A stretch of 45,059 bases of DNA, taken from IMG/VR virus record IMGVR_UViG_3300010150_000036, positions 1-45,059 of that record, one strand, 5' to 3'. This DNA is from a virus. Positions 38,901 to 45,059 of the stretch are shown here, in pieces (the first letter of the stretch is position 1; every line of letters begins with the position of its first letter). The position numbers and the translations under genes were made by a program. Below the pieces are notes generated by a model, which was not told where the DNA came from, ran no database searches, and was given only the letters and a program-made list of their open reading frames with translations.

Positions 38901-41900
38901 GTCTACTGGTCAGGCAGTTGCAACCAGTGTTCTTTTAGGAGAAGAGATTGCACTACACAGACCATCTATTGTTAACTCTTCTTCTCATACCTGGGAATTT
39001 GCTGGTTCGGGAAATGATTACAATGCCCTTCCAGAAAATGGTGGGGTTAAAATTGAAGCAAATGAACAGGTTTCTGAACAGTATGGTCGTGTATATGTTT
39101 CTGGTACTGATGAACTAGGCGACTTTAAAGTTGGTACATTCGCAAGAATTGAAAACAGAACTGGTAACATCACCTTCACGGGTACGGTTACCATCTCTGA
39201 AGTTGAATTCTTGAAACTAAAAGGTGGTGATGTTGTTGTTACTGGTTTCGATGCATCCAATACACTTGGTGGTGCTAACTCAACCAACTCTAAGTTACCT
39301 ACTCAAAAGGCAGTTAGAGATTACATTACTAACAACCTCGGTCCATATATTAACAAACCATTCTCAACCAACGCTGTTCCTAGAAACTTAGTTGAACTTA
39401 CTGACTCTGGTAAAATTTCAATTGACCAAATTCCTGCTTTAAGTCCATTCAGTGTATTCACTGTTGCAGACCAGGCAGAAAGAACTTCTATTGAAGGAGC
39501 ACTTGCTGGTGATATTGCAATTCAACAAGATACATCACAATCATTTATTCTTAATAACGATGTAGATAGTCTATTCCTCGGATTTTCTATAGATTCAAAC
39601 TTATCATTTACTATTGGTGATGTATTTACTGGTAGTTTGTCTAATGGTATTATCCAAGCAACAGAATATAGAGAAGGTGTTCTCTTCCAAATCAATATAT
39701 CGGATGGTGGTTCTGGATACACAAGTGCTCCAACAGTTTCAATTAGTGGTGGCAACCCTCAAGCTGGTGCTGTTCAAGCAGCTGCTACATGTACCATTGC
39801 TAATGGTCAAGTTGTTACAGTAACAATTCTTGCATTTAATGGTTATCTTGGTGGTTTTGGATATACAACTCAACCAACTATTACATTCTCCGCTGCTCCT
39901 GGTGGTGGCACTACAGCACAGGCGAATGCTTTAATTGAGAGTAGATTGTATGGAGATATTGTCAACAATATTAAAATTACAGACACTGATACTTTTGATG
40001 ATAGTATTCCTTCACCAAATACAAATACAGTTAATATTCAGAGAGTTGTTAATACATCCTCATTTGATAATAATAACTGGGTATCTCTATCGTCTAACCA
40101 AATTGCTGCATCTGATATCACATCTGGTGTTATTGAGACGGATAGACTTGCCGCAGGTGGATCTGCAAACTCCTTCTCATTCTTAAGAGGTGATTCTAAC
40201 TTTGCATTAGCAGTTCAATCACTTAAAGGTGCCGAAACAAGATACTTCGCTAAACTAAACAGTCAAGTATCTCAAGGTGCTAGTTCTTTCATCTTTGCAA
40301 CTAATTCGGATGCATTAGTTGGACATGAGGTTGTTGCTAGTGTAGCTGGTATTCAAGCAAATACAAATATCACTGGCGTACTTACAGTTGGCGGTTTAAC
40401 TACAGTTTCAATTAATAACCCAATAACTCAAGCAATTCCTAACGGAAGTATTATTGAATTTGAGCGTGGTACTTCTCCATTATCGTTTGAATCTACTTTT
40501 ACTCAAGGTAATTTCATCGATGAAGTTATTATTGTAAATGCTGGAACTGGATTTACTAATGGTCAGTATTTTGATGTTTCATTACTAGGTGGATCAGGAA
40601 CTGGATTAAAAGCAAACTTCAATGTTGTTGGAAATGAAATTATTGAAATCACTGTTACTGATGGTGGTTCTGGATACAATAATGACTTTACAGTTTCTAC
40701 TGCTCCAGTAGAACTTGGTACTGGATCCAATTTGGTACTAGAAGCAAAAATCTCAACAGTCAATAGACAGTATGCTAATGTTGCTTTAGATATTCAGCGT
40801 GTAAGTGAACTTACTATTTCTGCTGATTTGTATGGAACAGTTGGTGTTGCTAGATTTAAGAAATCTCAATTCAATATCGGTGAAGTTGGTAATGGTTCTG
40901 TAGAAATTAAAACTGGTCCAGATAGCGGACTTGACTCTGACTTACTAGATGGTCAGCAAGGTTCTTACTATACTAGTGCTACCAACTTATTCAGTGGAAC
41001 TGTTCCTTCAGATAGATTAGCAGGTTCATATAACATTAGTATTTCAGGTTCTTCTACTAACACTATTAGACTTGCTTCTGGTACTAATAACCCAACATCA
41101 AATCCATCACCAGATACTTTTGTTACTGGTGTAGTTTCAAACACACTATTCAATACTGCAGTTGGATTAAATGATGGTGGAACTAAGAGTATGGTTCTTT
41201 CCTTAAGACCCGCAGGAAGTGGATTCACATTTGATGGTGGTGTTAAGCAATTAGCATTTACCGACAATGACAATATGTGGTTGCGTGGTTCTGGTAGTGG
41301 TGTTGTAACATTTGGATCCTGGGCAAAAATTTGGACATCTTTAAATGATGGTGTTGGTTCTGGATTAGATGCTGACAGATTTGATAACAAGCAAGGAGTT
41401 TGGTATCAAAATGCTCTTAATATTAATTACGGAACTTTATCTGCTTCAAGACTTCCTGGATACATTGAACAAACATCTATCAGAGATAGTATCAAACTTA
41501 AGTCTTTCAATGGTGATCCCAAGTATAAAGTATATGTTTCTGGTCTAGTTTTAGATACATCATCAACAGGAACTTTTGCTCCTGGCAATTCAGTTAAATT
41601 GTATGATGTAAATGATCAAGCAGTTGCTGACTTTACAATTGATAATGAGATTACTAATAACGATCTTACTGATAACTTTAATGATTATACAATTCTAATT
41701 GGTAGACTTACTTCTGGTAACTTTGCTACAGCAATCAGAATTGGTACTGCAACCATTAATGTTGCATTCCATGATTTTACGATTGAAGATAGCAACACAA
41801 TTGAAGTTGCAAAATTAGAGAGTAATGGTGCTAACGCAGAGTTGTGTCTTGGAAGAAGTGATGGGTTCTCATCAACTCCTTCCATATTCTTTAAGTCATC

Positions 41901-43338
41901 TACATTAGCTGCTGCTAACTATAATGCTTCTATTGTTGCCAGTGGTGGTAACGCAACAGATGGTTCTGGTACATTAGATATTACAGTAGCTAACTCTGAT
42001 GCTGTTAACATTAATGGCAATAAAATTTGGAACGCTGGTAATATCACATTCCAGTCTACAAATGTTGTAAGCACTGCTGTTCTCCGTGACGCTTCTGGTA
42101 ATTTCTCTGCTGGAACTATTACCGCTGCTCTAACAGGTGCAGCATCGTCAAATGTCCTGAAAGCAGGCGATACCATGACTGGTTCGCTAAACCTAACAGG
42201 AAATAGTTCTAATCTCACAGTTGCTGGTATTGGTAACTTCAACCAGTCCTTGAATGTAACTGATGATTTAACAGTTGATTCTGCTAACAGTCTATTCAAA
42301 GTAGACACAACGAACCTAAGAGTTGGTATCAAGAATACTTCACCAGTATCTACATTCCATGTAGACGGTGACGGTAAAGTAACTCTAGAAGGAACTAATG
42401 CACAGGTTATCTACAGAAGATCTTCTGATGATGCAGATATCATTTATCAAGAATATGATGTTAGTGCATCCACATTCTATACATGGGCAAAAAACAAAGA
42501 TATCAACTTCTCCACATCTTCTACTAGTGGAAAGACAACAAATCATCTACACATTAATTCTACAGATGGTAAAGTTGGTGTTGGCACTGAGTCAACAAGT
42601 GTTACCGCATTGAATCAAGTTCCAGATTTACAAGTCTCAGGATTGCTCCATGCTACTGGATCTCTTGTTACTGGTCCTGTTGCAAATAATGCAACTGGAT
42701 CTGGATCTGTTACTTTCCTTGGTGGTGCAACTGGTGGTTCTGGAGCAAGAAACTTCATTGTTGGTGCTGGTCTAGCAGAAGGAGTGGGAGTCTTTGAGAT
42801 TACTGCTTCTGCTACTAATGGTGGTAAGGATTGGAAAAACCTTGGTACTGAAAAACCTGCTATTGCTGTTAGAGCAACTGACAACGCAGTTGCAATTAAT
42901 ACAGATGCATTTAGTGGAACAGACACAACAGTAACACCAAATGTTAATAGAACATATGCTTTAAATCTACAAGGTGATATTAACATTAATGGTTCTGTAT
43001 TCCAAGACAATGCAGAGTTTGTTACTTCTAGATGGACTGCATCTCCTAACCTAACTGACATCTATAGAGGATCTAAGGTTGGTATTAATTTCACTACTGC
43101 TGCTGATCCAAATTACGAGTTAGAAGTTAACGGTGGAATTGGAATGACGGGTCTGCTATATGTTAACGATGACCCACTGTGGTTAGACACATATGGCATT
43201 ATCAAAGTCAACAGACAGTTGCTTGATGAAGATGTAACTATTCCCGCAAATACCAATGCATCTAGTGCTGGACCACTGGTAATAAATACGAATAGAACAA
43301 TCACTATCACTGCAGGATCTTCCTGGTCAATTACTTAA
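32932..43338 (+). CDS. 3468-residue tail-fibre protein with tandem modules
   Basis: The N-terminus (MSFHINSDKEKIRGVNPKLI) is followed by GTGY/GSGY repeats. A section at about 293-400 (GRIYVSSQIGSDLNDGRS, TIKKAAQLAW) begins a pectin-lyase-like beta helix. A helical section at about 780-820 (FLRNNREFIADEV) precedes four tandem HGF/FTC modules (824-1165), a short His/Asn repeat array and more helices ending in RDLEFG and RDLVLGG. Later parts have KLPTQKAVRDYI, two LDGQQGSYY/DNKQGVWY modules, NGNKIWNAGNITF (about 3026-3040) and T4 gp37-like beta repeats to the end. No intramolecular chaperone is visible. Probably the long tail fibre or a major part of it, made late. Its stop is one base before the next ATG. 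Confidence 0.88.
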   Translation: MSFHINSDKEKIRGVNPKLIGDNELTIRGGTGSNEREILRTELDANTQLPRVGINRTGQKIDKITVDVGGTGYTSTPTVTIDAPPAGGEQATASAFIFNGRVTTIAVNNPGSGYAVAPGITISDGGGQGSTASSTLDTVEFELDINGAIRTSTSIISDTARILNLDIENFITPDPNFRAPNLKTFMNNTGTPWSPNVIVQKDLYRWFGNNVYQATNSGQTGPNGPEHLDGIEINGEVNFKHIGFRVVDSNNFKYEETGESGIFPRSITPLLGDRSDKIATTEYVLNLATNDVGGRIYVSSQIGSDLNDGRSAVSPVRTIKKAAQLAWATPGVKETLIVSGGDYVEDNPISLPPDASVVGDNLRLVIIRPANPKKHIFKFGDKNYVTGVTYRDQIDSIGDSVATWDFAMVFDDKQRIYIDNEVNGDFGVDFPIGHQIFGPEEFNVTFSNNTGLTDLTAGRLLKGGNTGARARVTSVSFNSTTGNDAFKNGNADIKLLSGSFLQGEEFEYNISATPSGTTYPSLTSATETDGQNSLLFTSNPINEISPGFFVRLTASSGTASGQVISGDYEVVSVGTSSPYKVTFAPILATNGWSSTGESIAITSGEEITVVTKEFDSVAIKSIRAEGEVVSVDEDTTSTLPISRIDFSLQGDPSIATGGFQFGQFGNAEDLGGLVFYTNALVGRDNTHDFKEGQEILIEGLPTSGPDLSYLNGKQRIYKVLEDADGRSRRFVIPKKVPGTNDANFQPGSTAVVKSFSKSVTLSLLNSPNTFPVATPVDRRFQDACTFLRNNREFIADEVVGKINDQFKTDHYSVFNIGGTPTAQFTPTDVTYNPATGDTVFTVNNHGLSEGDGIRITDESIVFTCTMDGNKTEHALPDTDQYASGKSLPITSKTANTFTVNVGASGPDVEFTPSGATYDPATGALELTIGSHTLDVGEGITIDDNSLSFTCSMDSNQTVKTYPRPGIDPFAGRSMPITAISANTITINAGISGPNKQFTPTDAAYDAATGDMVLTVGQHGLGVARNVTLLDSSLTFTCTKDGNASQHSYPRPGVDPYNGQQSIAITAVGSTQHTASDAPYDASTGVVTLTVASHGFANGDYVKIADDSLTYTCDLDGNVAQKSYPRAGYDYPSGRWLEISGVTTNTFDINVGSSSYTGTHTFVSAATNGIDRQDGTFTINVGASPVGEQYAHTFVSASANAVQHSPQSPHNFTGATANAVKHLPQSVHTFVRSATNALSVGGSSFDIFLGPLDHVNTYVSGGTVSFNGSTVNVSNFLYDTAVTGVGTITTATPLAGLAEDDTVKLADLLISCAAGEKLYPSYSSPTSGNNTGTDGDDQCRQDIIHFVNAVIRDLEFGTNYNVIDAASKYIIDGKIAFVEDEIAENIRAIEYAREICTYAIRNWRTGLGTVGEPIYSPQYSALTRYFDDTVITTTAGSPACANVVAALDTLSFLWVDIISNNASGTYLDAAYLIARNKDLIADQAYLDTKQQYPSLNLSDIHERKCRRDIKIVLRGLIRDLVLGGNHGIVSTAESYFSGVTLTGIPEAQRAETRYAFTRVKEYAMDAMRNWTDGTAFGVTPSGATYNSTSGQVTVTFTDPSVALTTSDRIAFSEEAITFSCNSGNHPSPERFDSNFGKSYQILSVSSNGGNTTATVNVGNAGSASGDAHTFVSAKANGTILIYDPVALTSPIPKFEDWNILLYTPTPLCANVASSITTALDLFDDILAGSVLPGATSQTFGILYDSINIREEADSILTDFNNVKVTIRADYDDYPIIEASPYTQNASVISFLGGGGAEIDGNKVKQPNCPFPGLELDGTASFPNQGKSMVAAAFTIVSFGGTGYKVINDGYVQLVSVFVIFCQDGILCETGGYASVTNSATNFGTFALRGTGFREEAYIFDSGTGDPNAGTYTRATVSQVTSTPTGRTKLRITNLGREPLEHYIIKFDDFTNTNTDIEYFIDVVEEVTVGPPFSALLTLDDGSGGAMDMTDKSTGQAVATSVLLGEEIALHRPSIVNSSSHTWEFAGSGNDYNALPENGGVKIEANEQVSEQYGRVYVSGTDELGDFKVGTFARIENRTGNITFTGTVTISEVEFLKLKGGDVVVTGFDASNTLGGANSTNSKLPTQKAVRDYITNNLGPYINKPFSTNAVPRNLVELTDSGKISIDQIPALSPFSVFTVADQAERTSIEGALAGDIAIQQDTSQSFILNNDVDSLFLGFSIDSNLSFTIGDVFTGSLSNGIIQATEYREGVLFQINISDGGSGYTSAPTVSISGGNPQAGAVQAAATCTIANGQVVTVTILAFNGYLGGFGYTTQPTITFSAAPGGGTTAQANALIESRLYGDIVNNIKITDTDTFDDSIPSPNTNTVNIQRVVNTSSFDNNNWVSLSSNQIAASDITSGVIETDRLAAGGSANSFSFLRGDSNFALAVQSLKGAETRYFAKLNSQVSQGASSFIFATNSDALVGHEVVASVAGIQANTNITGVLTVGGLTTVSINNPITQAIPNGSIIEFERGTSPLSFESTFTQGNFIDEVIIVNAGTGFTNGQYFDVSLLGGSGTGLKANFNVVGNEIIEITVTDGGSGYNNDFTVSTAPVELGTGSNLVLEAKISTVNRQYANVALDIQRVSELTISADLYGTVGVARFKKSQFNIGEVGNGSVEIKTGPDSGLDSDLLDGQQGSYYTSATNLFSGTVPSDRLAGSYNISISGSSTNTIRLASGTNNPTSNPSPDTFVTGVVSNTLFNTAVGLNDGGTKSMVLSLRPAGSGFTFDGGVKQLAFTDNDNMWLRGSGSGVVTFGSWAKIWTSLNDGVGSGLDADRFDNKQGVWYQNALNINYGTLSASRLPGYIEQTSIRDSIKLKSFNGDPKYKVYVSGLVLDTSSTGTFAPGNSVKLYDVNDQAVADFTIDNEITNNDLTDNFNDYTILIGRLTSGNFATAIRIGTATINVAFHDFTIEDSNTIEVAKLESNGANAELCLGRSDGFSSTPSIFFKSSTLAAANYNASIVASGGNATDGSGTLDITVANSDAVNINGNKIWNAGNITFQSTNVVSTAVLRDASGNFSAGTITAALTGAASSNVLKAGDTMTGSLNLTGNSSNLTVAGIGNFNQSLNVTDDLTVDSANSLFKVDTTNLRVGIKNTSPVSTFHVDGDGKVTLEGTNAQVIYRRSSDDADIIYQEYDVSASTFYTWAKNKDINFSTSSTSGKTTNHLHINSTDGKVGVGTESTSVTALNQVPDLQVSGLLHATGSLVTGPVANNATGSGSVTFLGGATGGSGARNFIVGAGLAEGVGVFEITASATNGGKDWKNLGTEKPAIAVRATDNAVAINTDAFSGTDTTVTPNVNRTYALNLQGDININGSVFQDNAEFVTSRWTASPNLTDIYRGSKVGINFTTAADPNYELEVNGGIGMTGLLYVNDDPLWLDTYGIIKVNRQLLDEDVTIPANTNASSAGPLVINTNRTITITAGSSWSIT
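33808..34120 (+). other. Pectin-lyase-like (DUF1565-type) beta-helix start
   Basis: GRIYVSSQIGSDLNDGRS followed by PVRTIKKAAQLAW and LIVSGGDYVEDNPISLP is the standard opening of right-handed parallel beta-helix repeats (a D-x-GS start, P-x-x-TI-x-x-A, then a G-x-Y turn). In phage fibres such helices form stiff shafts or bind and cut host glycans; no catalytic residues can be picked out here. Confidence 0.65.
35401..36430 (+). repeat. Four tandem HGF/FTC beta modules
   Basis: Units begin at 35401, 35659, 35920 and 36145, of 86, 87, 75 and about 94 residues. Each shows YD-x-ATG, a GxHG/HGL turn, a short D-x-S strand, FTC and a D-G/S-N section, and most have YPR-x-G and an NTFTVNVG-type end. 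The third unit lacks the end part. Units one and three share the 16-base start TTTACTCCAACTGATG. A fifth, more diverged copy lies at about 37660-37965. Confidence 0.88.
36403..36655 (+). repeat. Short His/Asn repeats after the tandem modules
   Basis: Four short units follow one another: THTFVSAATNG, AHTFVSASANAVQHSPQS, PHNFTGATANAVKHLPQS and VHTFVRSATNAL. They look like the tail strand of the preceding module copied without its body. The His spacing is regular, about every 18 residues. Confidence 0.75.
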
Positions 43339-43339
43339 A

Positions 43340-44197
43340 ATGGCAGACACTTCTAAATTGACGGTTGCAACCGTTCAAGCATTAACTGGTAATCAACTAG
43401 CAGTTAAAATTCCAGTAATCACAGGAGGAGACCCAGACCCATCATTGGGTGCTGGGCAACTCGCATATGTTGATGGTGCTCTTAGAGTTTTTAATGGATC
43501 TCAATGGCAAGGAATTGATGAAGGTGTTTCACCTGTTACTAATGGTTTATTATTCTGGGTTGATGCAGGTAATACAGAATCCTATCCTGGAAGTGGATCA
43601 ACTTGGTTTAACTTAGCAGGAACAGCAAGTAGTTCTATTGGAGACATAACATTACCATCTGGTTATACATACTTACCTGATAGTGGTGGATGTTTTCAGT
43701 TTAATGGAGATCAAGCATCTAGTGGTAACTATAGTGCTGGATCAAATGGCATGACAATGGAAATCGTTATGTATAACACTAATAGTGATACTACCTCAAC
43801 ATATGGTCGTATTATAGACTGGAACGATACTACTATGAGTTTCGGATCGTATGCTAGTAAGCAGCATAGATCATGGGTATGGGCAGGCGGTGGTCGTATG
43901 TCTGGTGAATATGCTATAAACTCTGATGCAACTGGATTCTTTGATAAGTGGAATCATACTGTCATGACTTATGATGGATCCACTGTTAAAGGATATTGGA
44001 ATGGTGGGCAGTCATTTAGTGTTGCTAAAACTGGAAATATGGAAACTGCAAATTCCCCCTTTACTATTGGTAATGGTGATGGTTATGCTTACTATGGAAA
44101 GATTGCAGTTGTTCGTGTTTACAATAGAGGACTAACACAAGCAGAAGTAAGTCAGAATTATAATTCATTGAAAAACAGATTCAACCTTGCTCTATAA
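43340..44197 (+). CDS. Tail-fibre tip protein with LamG-like lectin domain
   Basis: The 285-residue product has a short collar (about 35-60: GAGQLAYVDGALRVFNGSQW) and then a concanavalin-like jelly roll of the LamG/laminin-G3 type. Landmarks are GLLFWVDAGNTESYPG, FQFNGDQASSGNY, MTMEIVMYNTNS, WNHTVMTYDGSTVKGYWNGG and YYGKIAVVRVYNRGLTQAEV, the last being the standard end of this family. Such domains bind glycans, so a role in recognising host surface polysaccharide is likely. It starts one base after the 3468-residue fibre gene and ends over a late promoter box. The ligand cannot be read from sequence. Confidence 0.92.
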   Translation: MADTSKLTVATVQALTGNQLAVKIPVITGGDPDPSLGAGQLAYVDGALRVFNGSQWQGIDEGVSPVTNGLLFWVDAGNTESYPGSGSTWFNLAGTASSSIGDITLPSGYTYLPDSGGCFQFNGDQASSGNYSAGSNGMTMEIVMYNTNSDTTSTYGRIIDWNDTTMSFGSYASKQHRSWVWAGGGRMSGEYAINSDATGFFDKWNHTVMTYDGSTVKGYWNGGQSFSVAKTGNMETANSPFTIGNGDGYAYYGKIAVVRVYNRGLTQAEVSQNYNSLKNRFNLAL

Positions 44198-44200
44198 ATA
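44193..44200 (+). promoter_or_regulatory. Exact T4 late promoter consensus before the Gly-rich gene
   Basis: TATAAATA overlaps the stop codon of the LamG gene and is extended by a second AAATA. The ATG of the next gene is 33 bases downstream, the same distance as between the exact box and gp8. Confidence 0.7.
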
Positions 44201-44232
44201 AATACTAATAGGAAACCAATTTAGTTATTGAT

Positions 44233-45059
44233 ATGTCAACACTTAATGTAAATGCATTAAATATTACTGAGAAGTTAAAACTTCCAACATATACAACCAC
44301 TCAGAGAGATGCATTGACTCCAGAGGTTGGTTTGTTGATTTATAACAGTACAGAAGAAACTGTAGAAATCTATGACGGAACGGAATGGGGTGCTGCTACT
44401 GGACAACCATTAATACAATTCAGTAAAACATTTAATTATACTGGTCAGATACAATCATTTGTAGTTCCAGCAGAAACTGTAGAGGTTACTGCATATATAT
44501 GGGGTCCTGGTGGAGGTTCCGAAGCTGATACTAATACTAGAGGTGGTGCTGGTGGATACACTGCTGGAACAATTAATACAACTAATGGTGGAACTCTAAA
44601 AATTGTTGTTGGTGGGGGAGGTGGTCCTGGCACGCAGAACAATGGTTCTGGTGGCGGATACTCTGGTGTATTTACTAGTTCATGGGGTGGCACTAACGAA
44701 GGCACAGACCACGGTGCATCAATTCTAATTGCTGGTGGTGGTGGTGGTGCTGCTAACTCTTCCACTGGTTCTAACCATGGTGGTGGTGCTGGTGGTGGTC
44801 TCTCTGGACAAAAAGGTAATCCATCTGGTTCTGGTGGTAATGGAGGATCGCAAACAGGTGGTGGTTCATATTCTCAAACAGGTGGCGGATCTTGCACAGG
44901 TGGTACACAGTGTAGTGGTAATACTTTACGCGGTGGTGTAGCATGTGGTGGTGCTCAGACTGGTGCTGCAGTTGGTTGGCCAGGTAGGATTTATGGTGGA
45001 AACTGGGGATCTGCTGCTGGCGGTAATGGATGTAATGCTGGTGGCGGTGGTGCTGGTTA
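44233..45059 (+). CDS. Glycine-rich adhesin-like protein, 3' end outside window
   Basis: The frame is open from the ATG at 44233 to the end, about 275 residues, and continues beyond the window. The N-terminus (LNVNALNITEKLKLPTYTT, then GLLIYNSTEETVEIYDGTEW) is a fibre collar like those in the genes upstream. A beta section (FNYTGQIQSFVVPAETVEV) leads into a Gly-rich part from about residue 95 with runs such as AGGGGGAA and NHGGGAGGG and at least four Cys. Gly-rich sheets of this kind recall polyglycine-II adhesins such as gp38 of T-even phages (established for phage S16), which decide host range; also possible is the Gly-rich domain of many marine phage fibres. It is preceded by an exact late promoter box. 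Confidence 0.85.
   Translation, partial: MSTLNVNALNITEKLKLPTYTTTQRDALTPEVGLLIYNSTEETVEIYDGTEWGAATGQPLIQFSKTFNYTGQIQSFVVPAETVEVTAYIWGPGGGSEADTNTRGGAGGYTAGTINTTNGGTLKIVVGGGGGPGTQNNGSGGGYSGVFTSSWGGTNEGTDHGASILIAGGGGGAANSSTGSNHGGGAGGGLSGQKGNPSGSGGNGGSQTGGGSYSQTGGGSCTGGTQCSGNTLRGGVACGGAQTGAAVGWPGRIYGGNWGSAAGGNGCNAGGGGAG

Noticed and set aside
42615-43061. Minus-strand 148-codon frame near the end of the 3468-residue gene
   Set aside because: Shadow of the plus-strand beta repeats; Ala/Pro/Val-rich product without motifs.
44445-44941. Pro-rich minus frame and Val-rich hydrophobic plus frame resembling a membrane protein
   Set aside because: Both are out-of-frame readings of GGT repeats in the Gly-rich adhesin gene.
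1-45059. Prophage or integrated element
   Set aside because: No integrase, attachment-site repeat, repressor or host gene is visible; the content fits a lytic T4-like structural region.

Overview
This window looks like the baseplate and tail-fibre region of a T4-like marine myovirus, most probably a cyanophage of Synechococcus or Prochlorococcus. The basis is gene content and order. A PAAR spike-tip protein is followed by gp25, gp6, a giant protein at the place T4 gp7 occupies, gp8, a DUF4815-type structural protein, and then very long modular fibre proteins. Phage T4 has the order 5.4 (PAAR)-6-7-8-9-10-11-12. Every gene I can support lies on the + strand. I saw no integrase, tRNA, CRISPR array or insertion sequence. 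Host and family are inferred from memory of these families, not from a search.

Layout. Positions 1-540 hold two small genes. Each is preceded by a similar leader with a TACAAT box, and base composition is clearly richer in G+C than the rest (about 53% against about 32% in two sample 60-base lines). Positions 550-700 contain a G6/C7 inverted repeat and a late-type promoter box (CTAAATA). Positions 700-3812 hold small and medium genes: two overlapping reading frames, an unrecognised 296-residue protein, the PAAR protein, a 49-residue basic protein, a 221-residue phage protein of unknown function, a 2-oxoglutarate/Fe(II) oxygenase and a 57-residue protein. From 3845 the baseplate wedge begins: gp25, gp6, a 3628-residue protein, gp8 (602 residues) and a 2723-residue DUF4815-type protein. 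From 27036 come a 71-residue protein and the fibre genes: 1717, 166, 3468 and 285 residues (the last a LamG-like lectin domain). A glycine-rich adhesin-like gene runs off the right edge.

How the genes work together. PAAR should cap the cell-puncturing spike. gp25, gp6, the giant protein and gp8 should build the wedge. The DUF4815-type protein probably links wedge to fibres, and the distal genes should form the host-contacting fibres and tips. T4-like late promoter boxes, two of them exact TATAAATA, stand before several of these genes and suggest late transcription in overlapping units. Most starts lack a clear Shine-Dalgarno sequence; many genes overlap or abut.

Most unusual content. The 1717-residue fibre protein contains a cupredoxin-like domain whose H...C-x2-H-x4-M spacing matches the type-1 copper ligands of plastocyanin. 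A second copy in the same protein has lost the Cys and second His and carries an inserted fibre module. A third relic lies in the 3628-residue protein. The giant proteins are built from recurring modules shared between genes, including a tandem four-copy array that appears to sit inside a helical domain.
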